Part shown: positions 23,538 to 30,686 of the stretch, one piece after another
Position numbering within the stretch: the stretch's first letter is position 1
Layout: each line of letters starts with the position of its first letter
Assembly (NCBI GenBank): GCA_030697825.1
Contig: JAUYOW010000147.1
Location: 1 to 36,855, forward strand
Direction: 5' to 3'
From: Gemmatimonadales bacterium
GTDB lineage: Bacteria > Gemmatimonadota > Gemmatimonadetes > Gemmatimonadales > JACORV01
Length of the DNA: 36,855 bases
Program-made: the position numbers and the translations under genes
Notes under the pieces: generated by a model
Seen by the model: the letters and a program-made list of their open reading frames with translations, nothing else
Databases searched by the model: none
Told to the model about the DNA's origin: nothing

Positions 23538-25318
23538 TCGCCCCCGAGCTGATCGAGCAGATCCGCGATGCGGCCGACCTGGTGACCCTGATAGGCGAGC
23601 ACGTCGAGCTCAAGCGCACCGGCTCCGACTTCCGCGGCCCGTGCCCCTTCCACGGCGGCACTCACCGCAACTTCTCCGTGGTGCCGAAGAAGCAGATGTA
23701 CCACTGCTTCGTGTGCCACGAATCGGGGGACGTCTTCACCTTCTGGATGAAGAAGTTCGGGCTCGACTACCCGACCGCCGTCCGCGAGATCGCCGGCAAG
23801 GTGGGCATCGTAGTGCCCGACACCCGCCAGGCCGGGCCGGACCCTAACGAGCCGCTCTACTCCGCGCTCGGGGTCGCCGCCGACTGGTTCGCCCGGCGGT
23901 TGCGCGAGTCCGAGGGCGCCGCGACCGCGCGCGAGTACCTGGCGCGCCGGTCGATCGACGACGTGGTGCGCGACCAGTACCAGCTCGGCTACGCCCCCGC
24001 CCGCGGCGAGGAGATGCTGGAGGCGATGCGCGCCCTCGGCATAGAGGACGGCGCGCTCAAGGGCGCGGGGCTCGTGATGGAGCGGGAGGGCGCGGCACTC
24101 GTCCCACGCTTCCGCGGCCGCCTCATTTTCCCCATCACGGACGCGCGCGGCCGCGTGGTGGGCTTCGGCGGCAGGCTGCTGGGCGACGGCGAGCCCAAGT
24201 ACCTCAACTCGCCCGAAACGGACGTCTTCCACAAGGGGACGCTGCTCTACGGACTCGACCGCGCCCGCGGCGCGATCCGCAGCGAAGGGCTGGCGGTCGT
24301 CGTGGAGGGGTACGTGGACGTCATCCGCCTGCAGGCCGCCGGGATCGGTTTCGCCGTCGCGCCGCTCGGCACCGCCCTCACCGGCGAGCAGGCCCGCGTG
24401 CTGCGGCGCTACGCCAAGAGCGTCGCGCTGGCCCTCGATGCCGACTCCGCCGGGCTCCGCTCCACTTTCCGCGCCGGCGACGAGTTACTGCGCCAGGGCG
24501 TCGCGGTCAGCGTGGTGTCGCTTCCCCAGGGCGAGGACCCCGACACCCTGGTGGCGAAGGGCGGCGCCGAGGCGTTCCGCGCGCTGCTTGGCCAGGCGGT
24601 GGACCTGTTCGAGCGCAAGGTCCAACTCCTCGACCGCAAGGGCCTCTTCGGCTCGCTCGAGGGGCGGAGGCGCGCTCTGGACCGCCTCTTCCCGACCATC
24701 CGCGCCGCCGCCGATCCGATCACGCGCGGCCTGTATCTGGCCCGCGCGGCGGAGCGGAGTGGGGTGTCCAAAGAAGTGCTGGAGCAGGAGGTGGAGCGCG
24801 CGGAACGGCGGAACGCCGGCACGACGGAACGAAGGGGCTCCGAGACGCCGGTGCCCGGCGGAGGCGACGTTCCGCCGTTCCGCCGTTCCGTCGTCCCCCC
24901 CGACATCCCCGCCGAGCGGGACCTCGTGCACCTGATGCTCGCTGATGAGACGTGGGTGGATCGGGTGCGGCGGTCCGTGACGGTCGAGGAGTTCAGGCAC
25001 CCGATGCTGCACGAGATAGCGGCGGCACTCCTCGCCGGCACGCGAGAACCGCCATCGGAGGACGCGGTGACGGCCTGGGAGCGGCTCGCTCGGCCGCGCG
25101 AAGGCAAGTTCGACGCGGAGGCGGCTTTCAACGCGGCGGTCGCCTGGATCGCCGACCGCCCGCGGCGGGAGCGCCTGGTGGAGATCGACCGGCTCATGGC
25201 GCTAGCCGAACGGGACGAGCAGGAGTTGTTGATGGGCGAGAAGATGAAATTGCTTTCGGCGGGCGGCGTTCGGTACGGTCGCAAGTCGATGCAGCCGGAG
25301 AGGGAGCCGAGGTACTAA
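23534..25318 (+). CDS. dnaG: DNA primase DnaG
   Basis: A 594-residue replication primase. The CHC2 zinc finger is C37, H40, C58 and C61 (CPFH...CFVC). The RNA polymerase core includes YQLGYAP and GRLIFPITDARGRVVGFGGRLL. The TOPRIM glutamate lies in VVVEGYVDVIRLQAAG (about 255-270) and the aspartate pair in LALDADSAG. A DnaB-interacting C-terminal domain runs from about residue 460. The linker near 423-455 is unusual: it is encoded by two inverted octamer arrays and reads as Arg/Pro-rich low complexity. The ATG overlaps the mutS2 stop. Confidence 0.96.
   Translation: MIAPELIEQIRDAADLVTLIGEHVELKRTGSDFRGPCPFHGGTHRNFSVVPKKQMYHCFVCHESGDVFTFWMKKFGLDYPTAVREIAGKVGIVVPDTRQAGPDPNEPLYSALGVAADWFARRLRESEGAATAREYLARRSIDDVVRDQYQLGYAPARGEEMLEAMRALGIEDGALKGAGLVMEREGAALVPRFRGRLIFPITDARGRVVGFGGRLLGDGEPKYLNSPETDVFHKGTLLYGLDRARGAIRSEGLAVVVEGYVDVIRLQAAGIGFAVAPLGTALTGEQARVLRRYAKSVALALDADSAGLRSTFRAGDELLRQGVAVSVVSLPQGEDPDTLVAKGGAEAFRALLGQAVDLFERKVQLLDRKGLFGSLEGRRRALDRLFPTIRAAADPITRGLYLARAAERSGVSKEVLEQEVERAERRNAGTTERRGSETPVPGGGDVPPFRRSVVPPDIPAERDLVHLMLADETWVDRVRRSVTVEEFRHPMLHEIAAALLAGTREPPSEDAVTAWERLARPREGKFDAEAAFNAAVAWIADRPRRERLVEIDRLMALAERDEQELLMGEKMKLLSAGGVRYGRKSMQPEREPRY
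24801..24891. repeat. Inverted pair of 8-bp tandem arrays inside dnaG
   Basis: Left array: CGGAACGG, CGGAACGC, CGGCACGA, CGGAACGA (24801-24832). Right array: CGTTCCGC, CGTTCCGC, CGTTCCGT (24868-24891), the reverse complement of the same unit. The 15-base CGGAACGGCGGAACG (24801-24815) pairs perfectly with 24868-24882 or 24876-24890. The reading frame stays open, encoding part of the linker between primase core and C-terminal domain. The mRNA should form a strong hairpin here. Confidence 0.9.
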
Positions 25319-25358
25319 TATAGAAGCGTTCTACGTTCTTCCTTGAAAGGAGCCATCG

Positions 25359-26063
25359 TTGCATCCAGATATAGCAGCCCTGCTCGCGCTCCAGGAGCGC
25401 GACCGGGCCGTGGGGGCGGTCGAGAAGTCGTTCGACGCCCTGATCCCCGAGGAGCAGGCGCTCGACGCGGAGTTAGCCAGCCACACCAAGGCGCTCGAGG
25501 ATGCCGACCGGGGCGCCGCGGGAGCCGAAGCCAGACGCGCCGAGCTCGAGGCGCGCATCGCAGGCTACCAGCGGATGCAGGAGACCAGACGGCAGCAGCT
25601 CGAGTACGTGCGTGGCGCCAAGGAGGCCTCCACTCTGACGGCGGAACTGGACCTCGCACGCAGCGTGCTGGTGAAGGAGGAGGCCGAGTTCATGCGCAGC
25701 GGCGACGCGATCGTCGAGGCGCAGAAGAAGGTGAAGGACCTCCAGAAGGCGCACGACGCGGTGGTGGCGAAGCAGGCCGAGGCGCGGGCGGCGCTAGAGG
25801 CCAAGCGGGCCGAGCTGAACGAGCAGCTCGCGGCCGCCAAGGCGGAGCGGGCCGAAGCTACCAAGGCCGTCGCGTCGGCGCTGCTCGTCCGTTACGAGCG
25901 GATCCGTCGTGGCCGTGCCCCGCAGGCCGTCTTCGCGCTAAGGCAGGACGCGTGCGGCCACTGCAACACGGGGGTCCCTCTCCAGCGGCGCGCCGAGATC
26001 CAGCAGGGCCATTCCATCGAATCGTGCGAGGTATGCGGCGTGCTCCTATATGCGGAGGGGTGA
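25359..26063 (+). CDS. Coiled-coil protein with C4-type zinc ribbon (PF02591-like)
   Basis: A 234-residue protein. Residues about 15-185 are Glu/Lys/Ala-rich coiled coil (LQERDRAVGAVEKS through LAAAKAERAEATKAV). The C-terminus is a zinc ribbon with CGHC and CEVC pairs, and VFALRQDACGHCNTGVPLQRRAEI is typical of the family. Relatives are of uncertain function; nucleic-acid binding is a guess. The start is TTG 25359, strongly supported by AAAGGAG (25346-25352) 6 bases upstream. A weak TACGTTCT element (25332-25339) could be a promoter. recJ overlaps its end by 14 bases. Confidence 0.85.
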   Translation: MHPDIAALLALQERDRAVGAVEKSFDALIPEEQALDAELASHTKALEDADRGAAGAEARRAELEARIAGYQRMQETRRQQLEYVRGAKEASTLTAELDLARSVLVKEEAEFMRSGDAIVEAQKKVKDLQKAHDAVVAKQAEARAALEAKRAELNEQLAAAKAERAEATKAVASALLVRYERIRRGRAPQAVFALRQDACGHCNTGVPLQRRAEIQQGHSIESCEVCGVLLYAEG

Positions 26064-27774
26064 GACCCTCGCGCGCCGCTGGCAGGTCGAGCCCGCTCCC
26101 GACGACGCGGTCGCGAACCGCGTAGCCCAGGGTCTCGGCGTGCCGCTCCCGTTCGCGCGGCTCCTCGTGCAGCGCGGCTGCTCCACGCCGGAAGCGGCGC
26201 GGCGCTTCCTGCGGCCTTCGCGCGAGGAACTCCACGATCCCATGCTCCTCCCCGACATGGACACCGCGGTGGAACGGCTTGTTCAGGCGGTCCGCGGGAG
26301 TGAGCCGGTGCTCGTGCACGGTGATTACGACGTGGACGGGCAGTGTTCGACGGCCATCATGACGCGGCTGCTGGCCCACGCGGGCGGGCGGCCGGTGCCG
26401 TTCCTCCCTCATCGGATCCGTGACGGCTACGACCTGTCCGAGGCCGGAGTGAAGGCAGCCGCCGCGGCCGGCGCGCGCGTCATCCTCACGCTCGACTGCG
26501 GCACGACGGCAGTAGCGCCGATAGCCGAGGCGCGTAGCCTTGGCATGGACGTGATAGTGGTGGACCACCACCTCCCCGGTCCGGAGCGCCCTGACGCCAT
26601 CGCCATGGTGAATCCGCGCCGCCCCGAGAGCCGGTACCCCTTCGCCGATCTCTGCGGCGCCGGCGTGGCCTGGAAGCTCGCCGTCGCGCTGGGCCGCGCA
26701 CTCGGCGTGGCCGAGGGCGTACCGTGGCACCTCGTGGACCTGGTCGCCCTCGCCACCGTGGCGGACCTGGTCCCGCTCGCCGGCGAGAACCGGGCGCTGG
26801 TGCGCCTCGGGCTCAAAGTCATGCGCTCCACCCGATGGCTGGGCCTGGCGGCGTTGATCCGCGAAGCCCGCCTCGCCGACCAGACGCTGCGCGCGGGACA
26901 CCTGGGGTTCCTGCTCGGGCCGCGGCTCAATGCGGCGGGCCGCGTCGGCGACGCCAACGATGGCCTCCGGCTGCTCCTCACCGACGACGCCGAGGAGGCT
27001 GCGAAGCTCGCGGCACAGCTCGAGCGGCAGAACGCGGAGCGCCAGGCGCTCGACCAGCGCACCCTCGAGGAGGCGCTGGCCGTGCTGGAGTCCGACTACG
27101 ACCCGTCACGCGACGTGGGAGTGGTGCTCGCGCGGGAGGGCTGGCATCCCGGGGTCATAGGGATCGTGGCCTCGCGCGTAGTGGAGCGCATCTCGCGGCC
27201 CACGTTCCTGGTGGCCTTTGACGGCGACGTGGGGAAGGGGTCGGGGCGGTCCGTCGGGCGGTGCGACCTGCACGCCGCGCTCGCCAGTTGCGCCTCTCAC
27301 CTGGACAAGTGGGGCGGCCACCGCATGGCCGCCGGACTCACCGTGCGGCGCGACCGGCTCGACGCGTTCCGATCCGCGTTCAACGACGCGTGCGCCGCGC
27401 AGGTCGATCCCGCCGACCTCGTACCAACCCAGCGCGTGGACGCGGTGCTCGGGCTTGCGGACCTCTCCGCTGAGATGGAGCGGCTCATCCGCGCGCTGGA
27501 ACCGACCGGCCTCGGCAACCCGGGGCCGGTGTTCGGACTCGAAGGCGTGCGGCTCGCGGGTCCGCCCAGGCCGATGGGCGAGAAGCACGTGCGGTTCACG
27601 CTCACCGACGGGACTCGCTCCCTGCGCACCGTGGCGTGGAACGTTCGCGACGAGGTCGAGGAGCTGGTGCGCTCGGCCAAGGGTCCGCTGCGCGCCGCGG
27701 TCCGCCTCGAACGCGACACCTATATGGGCCGGGATATGCTCGAAGGGCGCCTGGTCGCCCTGACGGCGGCCTAG
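26050..27774 (+). CDS. recJ: Single-stranded-DNA-specific exonuclease RecJ
   Basis: A 574-residue RecJ, a 5'-3' ssDNA exonuclease in recombination and repair. The DHH-superfamily motifs are VHGDYDVDGQCSTAIM (DYDVDG about 93-98), DCGTTA, and VVDHHLPG (about 171-178). The DHHA1 domain has GSGRSVGRCDLHAAL and WGGHRMAAGLTV, and the OB-like end has RFTLTDGTRSLRTVAWN. The ATG at 26050 lies inside the end of the zinc-ribbon gene and has no clear Shine-Dalgarno, so translation may be coupled. Confidence 0.95.
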   Translation: MRRGETLARRWQVEPAPDDAVANRVAQGLGVPLPFARLLVQRGCSTPEAARRFLRPSREELHDPMLLPDMDTAVERLVQAVRGSEPVLVHGDYDVDGQCSTAIMTRLLAHAGGRPVPFLPHRIRDGYDLSEAGVKAAAAAGARVILTLDCGTTAVAPIAEARSLGMDVIVVDHHLPGPERPDAIAMVNPRRPESRYPFADLCGAGVAWKLAVALGRALGVAEGVPWHLVDLVALATVADLVPLAGENRALVRLGLKVMRSTRWLGLAALIREARLADQTLRAGHLGFLLGPRLNAAGRVGDANDGLRLLLTDDAEEAAKLAAQLERQNAERQALDQRTLEEALAVLESDYDPSRDVGVVLAREGWHPGVIGIVASRVVERISRPTFLVAFDGDVGKGSGRSVGRCDLHAALASCASHLDKWGGHRMAAGLTVRRDRLDAFRSAFNDACAAQVDPADLVPTQRVDAVLGLADLSAEMERLIRALEPTGLGNPGPVFGLEGVRLAGPPRPMGEKHVRFTLTDGTRSLRTVAWNVRDEVEELVRSAKGPLRAAVRLERDTYMGRDMLEGRLVALTAA

Positions 27775-27775
27775 G

Positions 27776-28300
27776 GTGCGAATCGCCGGCGGGATGTGGC
27801 GGAGCCGGCGTATCGAGTCTCCCGCCGACCCGCGCGCTCGCCCCACGACCGACCGGGTACGCGAGGCGTGGATGAACATCCTCGCTGACCGGCTCGCCGG
27901 TGCGCGCGTGGTGGACCTCTTCGCCGGCTCGGGCGCGATGGGGCTCGAGGCGCTCTCCCGCGGCGCCGCCGGCTGCGACTTCGTCGAACTGTACCAGAAC
28001 AACCTGGACGCGCTCGGCCGAAACATCGAGAAGCTCTCGGCTACCGGCTGCAGGTTGTTTCGAGCCGATGCCCTGCGCTTCGCCGCCAAGCTGGAGCCGC
28101 GCGCCTACGACATCGCCTTCGCCGACCCGCCCTACACCACCGGCCACGCGTCCCGGATCGCGGCCCTCTTCCGCGAGCGCCGGTTTGCACGCATTCTCGG
28201 CGTTGAGCACGAGATCCACGAGGACGTCGGTGAGGGCGAGCACCGCCGCTACGGCAGCACGATACTCACGTTCCTCGAGGCGCCCGACCCTGAACCCTGA
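27776..28300 (+). CDS. rsmD: 16S rRNA (guanine966-N2)-methyltransferase RsmD
   Basis: A 174-residue RsmD, modifying G966 of 16S rRNA on assembled 30S particles. It starts MRIAGGMWRSRRIESP and has RPTTDRVREAWMNIL, motif I VVDLFAGSGAMGLEALSRGA and the catalytic ADPPY (about 116-120). The GTG start is 1 base after the recJ stop. Family length is about 180-200, so it is complete but short at the C-terminus, where the last codons lie in a heptamer repeat. Confidence 0.93.
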   Translation: MRIAGGMWRSRRIESPADPRARPTTDRVREAWMNILADRLAGARVVDLFAGSGAMGLEALSRGAAGCDFVELYQNNLDALGRNIEKLSATGCRLFRADALRFAAKLEPRAYDIAFADPPYTTGHASRIAALFRERRFARILGVEHEIHEDVGEGEHRRYGSTILTFLEAPDPEP

Positions 28301-28331
28301 CCACTGCCGACCGCGGCGCGTCTGCGCGTCT
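28287..28331. repeat. Short tandem repeats at the rsmD-coaD junction
   Basis: ACCCTGA occurs twice (28287, 28294), containing the rsmD stop codon and followed by degenerate heptamers. GCGCGTCT occurs twice (28316, 28324). The copy number is low, but the position and period match the other junction repeats. Confidence 0.5.
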
Positions 28332-28346
28332 GCCCACTGAGGTCCC

Positions 28347-28832
28347 ATGACCCGACTGGCTGTCTATCCCGGCTCGTTCGACCCCATCACCCGGGGCCAT
28401 GAGGACCTGATCCGCCGCGGCCTCGTCTTCGCCGACCGCGTGGTGGTCGCGGTGGCGACGCAGATCGCCAAGGAGCCGCTCTTCACCACCGAGGAGCGGG
28501 TGGACCTGGTGCGTCAGACGGTGGGCGGCGAGTCGGGGGTCGAGGTCCGTCCCTTCGACGGTCTGCTCGTCGCGTTCGCCCGGGAGATCGGCGCGTCGGT
28601 GATCGTGCGCGGGCTGCGCTACGTGAGCGACTTCGAGTACGAGTACCAGATGGCGCTCATGAACCGCAAGCTTGCCCCCGAGATCGAGACCGTCTTCCTC
28701 GTGCCGGCGTTCGACCTGACCTACCTCTCCTCGTCGCTGGTGCGCGAGGTGGCGCGCTTCGGCGGAGACGTGAGCGCGCTGGTGCACCCGCTCGTCTCGG
28801 AGGCGCTCGTCCGCAAGTTCCCGCGGCCGTAG
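28347..28832 (+). CDS. coaD: Phosphopantetheine adenylyltransferase
   Basis: A 161-residue CoaD, which makes dephospho-CoA from 4'-phosphopantetheine and ATP, the penultimate step of coenzyme A synthesis. The nucleotidyltransferase motif YPGSFDPITRGHEDLI has TRGH at 15-18. VIVRGLRYVSDFEYEYQMALMNRKL is the substrate loop, and YLSSSLVREVARFGGDV carries the SSSxVR motif. The length is exactly typical. The rsmD-coaD order is conserved in many bacteria. Confidence 0.97.
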   Translation: MTRLAVYPGSFDPITRGHEDLIRRGLVFADRVVVAVATQIAKEPLFTTEERVDLVRQTVGGESGVEVRPFDGLLVAFAREIGASVIVRGLRYVSDFEYEYQMALMNRKLAPEIETVFLVPAFDLTYLSSSLVREVARFGGDVSALVHPLVSEALVRKFPRP

Positions 28833-28843
28833 GCCAGGCGCCC

Positions 28844-29821
28844 GTGAGCCACGAGTTCACGCAGGGTCTCCTCCTCCGGGCCGCCGAGCACGCGCGCCGG
28901 CTGGTGCTCAGCGAGGGCGACGACCCTCGGGTCCGAGAGGCCGCGCGCCGCCTGGCCCTCGAGAGCATCGCTCAGGTCACCCTCCTCGGCGGCGAGGGAA
29001 CCGCATCCTGGGCCGCCGCCGAAGCGCCCGGCGTGTCGGTCCGCATCCCGGGGTCGGACCCCATGCTCGGCGCCGTCGCGGAACTCCTCGCCGCGCGTAA
29101 GCCGGACCAGGTCAGGGGAGCCGCGGCGGCCCGTTCGCTCGCCGCCGACCCGCTCCGGTTCGCCGCCGGTCTGGTCGCACTCGGTGAGGCGCATGCGACG
29201 GTGGGGGGGGCGGCGCACAGCACGGCGGAAGTGCTCCGCGCGGCGTTCTGGGCCGTGGGGCCGGCGCCGGGCATCGTGACCGTGTCGAGCAGCTTCTACA
29301 TGGTGACGGGAGCCTACGGCGTGCTCACGTTCGCCGACTGCGGCGTGGTCCAGTACCCCACACCGGAGCAGTTGAAGGACATAGCGCTCGCCGCCGCCCT
29401 GGACCGCCGGCGCATCGTCGGCGACCAGCCGCGGGTGGCGTTCCTCTCGCACGGCACGCGCGGAAGCGCCGAAGGCGAGAGCATCAAGAGGGTCCGGGAG
29501 GCCCTGGACCGCTTCCGGGAGGCAGCGCCGGACGTGCCGGCTGACGGCGAGCTCCAGGCCGACGCCGCGCTGGTTCCGGAAGTCGCCGGACGGAAGGCTT
29601 CAGGCAGCCCCTTAGCCGGCCGGGCCAATGTCCTTATCTTTCCTGACCTTGACAGCGGCAATATCGCGTACAAACTCGTACAGCGGATAGCGGGCGCGAC
29701 AGCACTGGGGCCGATCGTTCAGGGACTCGCACGGCCCTGCTGTGATCTTTCTCGCGGCGCGTCCGCCGAAGACATCGTGCTGGTCTCCGCGATCGCGGCG
29801 CTCCAGTCCATAACCCCATGA
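28844..29821 (+). CDS. pta: Phosphate acetyltransferase
   Basis: A 325-residue single-domain phosphotransacetylase (PTA_PTB family), interconverting acetyl-CoA and acetyl phosphate. LSEGDDPRVREAARRL, GEAHATVGGAAHSTAEVLRAAF, VSSSFYMV, VAFLSHGTRGSAEGESIKRVREA and ANVLIFPDLDSGNIAYKLVQRI match the family from N to C terminus. The GTG start lies 11 bases after the coaD stop. No acetate kinase gene is adjacent. Substrate specificity (acetyl versus butyryl or propionyl) cannot be fixed from sequence alone. Confidence 0.9.
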   Translation: MSHEFTQGLLLRAAEHARRLVLSEGDDPRVREAARRLALESIAQVTLLGGEGTASWAAAEAPGVSVRIPGSDPMLGAVAELLAARKPDQVRGAAAARSLAADPLRFAAGLVALGEAHATVGGAAHSTAEVLRAAFWAVGPAPGIVTVSSSFYMVTGAYGVLTFADCGVVQYPTPEQLKDIALAAALDRRRIVGDQPRVAFLSHGTRGSAEGESIKRVREALDRFREAAPDVPADGELQADAALVPEVAGRKASGSPLAGRANVLIFPDLDSGNIAYKLVQRIAGATALGPIVQGLARPCCDLSRGASAEDIVLVSAIAALQSITP

Positions 29822-29842
29822 GCACTGGCCCCTGGAGGGTTC

Positions 29843-30178
29843 ATGACGTTCACGGTACGTAGGGATGTGAAGGGTGTGGTGGTCGTCGAGGTGGACGGCC
29901 AGCTCATCGTGGGCAACCGGCATGAAATGAAGGCCAAGGTGCTCGAGGCGCTCGAGGCCGGTGACCGGAAGTTCCTGATCGACTTCACCAAGACCGCCTA
30001 CATCGACTCGTCGGGGCTGGGGGTGCTGGTCTCGCTGTCGAAGAAGATCCGCGACGAAGGCGGCGACCTCAGGCTCGCCGGGCTGAACGAAGACCTCAAG
30101 ACGCTGTTCGAGTTGACCAAACTGGACACCCTGTTCGCGATCGCCGACTCCCCGGCGGAGGCGCTCGGGGCGTTTTGA
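29843..30178 (+). CDS. STAS-domain anti-sigma factor antagonist (SpoIIAA/RsbV-like)
   Basis: A 111-residue single STAS domain. The phosphorylation loop is YIDSSGLGVLVSL, with S56 or S57 as the acceptor serine. Unphosphorylated antagonist binds the partner kinase and releases its target. GGAGGG lies about 4 bases upstream of the ATG. Its stop overlaps the TTG start of the HATPase gene (TTGA), which fixes the two products as partners. Confidence 0.93.
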   Translation: MTFTVRRDVKGVVVVEVDGQLIVGNRHEMKAKVLEALEAGDRKFLIDFTKTAYIDSSGLGVLVSLSKKIRDEGGDLRLAGLNEDLKTLFELTKLDTLFAIADSPAEALGAF

Positions 30179-30648
30179 GCCAGCCCATGCGCGCCGCGCT
30201 CTCGGCCCAGGTAGCCCGCCTCACCGGAGCGGCCGAACCCGGGCTCGAGGCCGAGCTGACCCTGACGGTGCCGAACGACGTGGCGGTCATCGAGGAGGCG
30301 GTGAACCTCGTGGCGCGCCACCTCGAGGCGAGCTTCGTGGACCGGCACAGCATCCGCTTCAATCTGCGCGTCGCCCTCACCGAGGCCCTGGCCAACGCGA
30401 TGTTTTACGGCGCGGGAGGGGCCGCCGAGGGGATAGGCGTGCGCGTTCTCTTCGGCCGGAACGCCATCGAGATGGAGGTCACCGACGCCGGCGAAGGGTT
30501 CGATCCGACCGGCATCCCCGATCCGACGCTTCCGGAATACCGCTCCAGGCCCGACGGCCGCGGGCTCTTCCTCATCCAGCAACTCATGGACGAGGTCCGC
30601 TTCAATGCCAAGGGGAACTGCATCTGCATGATCCTTCGGCGCGACTAG
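30175..30648 (+). CDS. Anti-sigma factor/serine kinase, GHKL ATPase (RsbW-like)
   Basis: A 157-residue HATPase_c_2 protein. The N box is ALTEALANAMFYG (E70, N74), the G1 box is VTDAGEGFDP (about 102-111) and the G2 box is GRGLFLIQQL (128-137). It would phosphorylate the STAS partner and sequester an unknown target. The start is TTG 30175 (overlap with the STAS stop) or ATG 30187. The region after the N box reads MFYG rather than the usual xxHG. No sigma-factor gene is nearby, so the output is unknown. Confidence 0.9.
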   Translation: MSQPMRAALSAQVARLTGAAEPGLEAELTLTVPNDVAVIEEAVNLVARHLEASFVDRHSIRFNLRVALTEALANAMFYGAGGAAEGIGVRVLFGRNAIEMEVTDAGEGFDPTGIPDPTLPEYRSRPDGRGLFLIQQLMDEVRFNAKGNCICMILRRD

Positions 30649-30686
30649 GGAGCCTGGACGCAACGCTCCAAGCACTGCGGCAGCTC

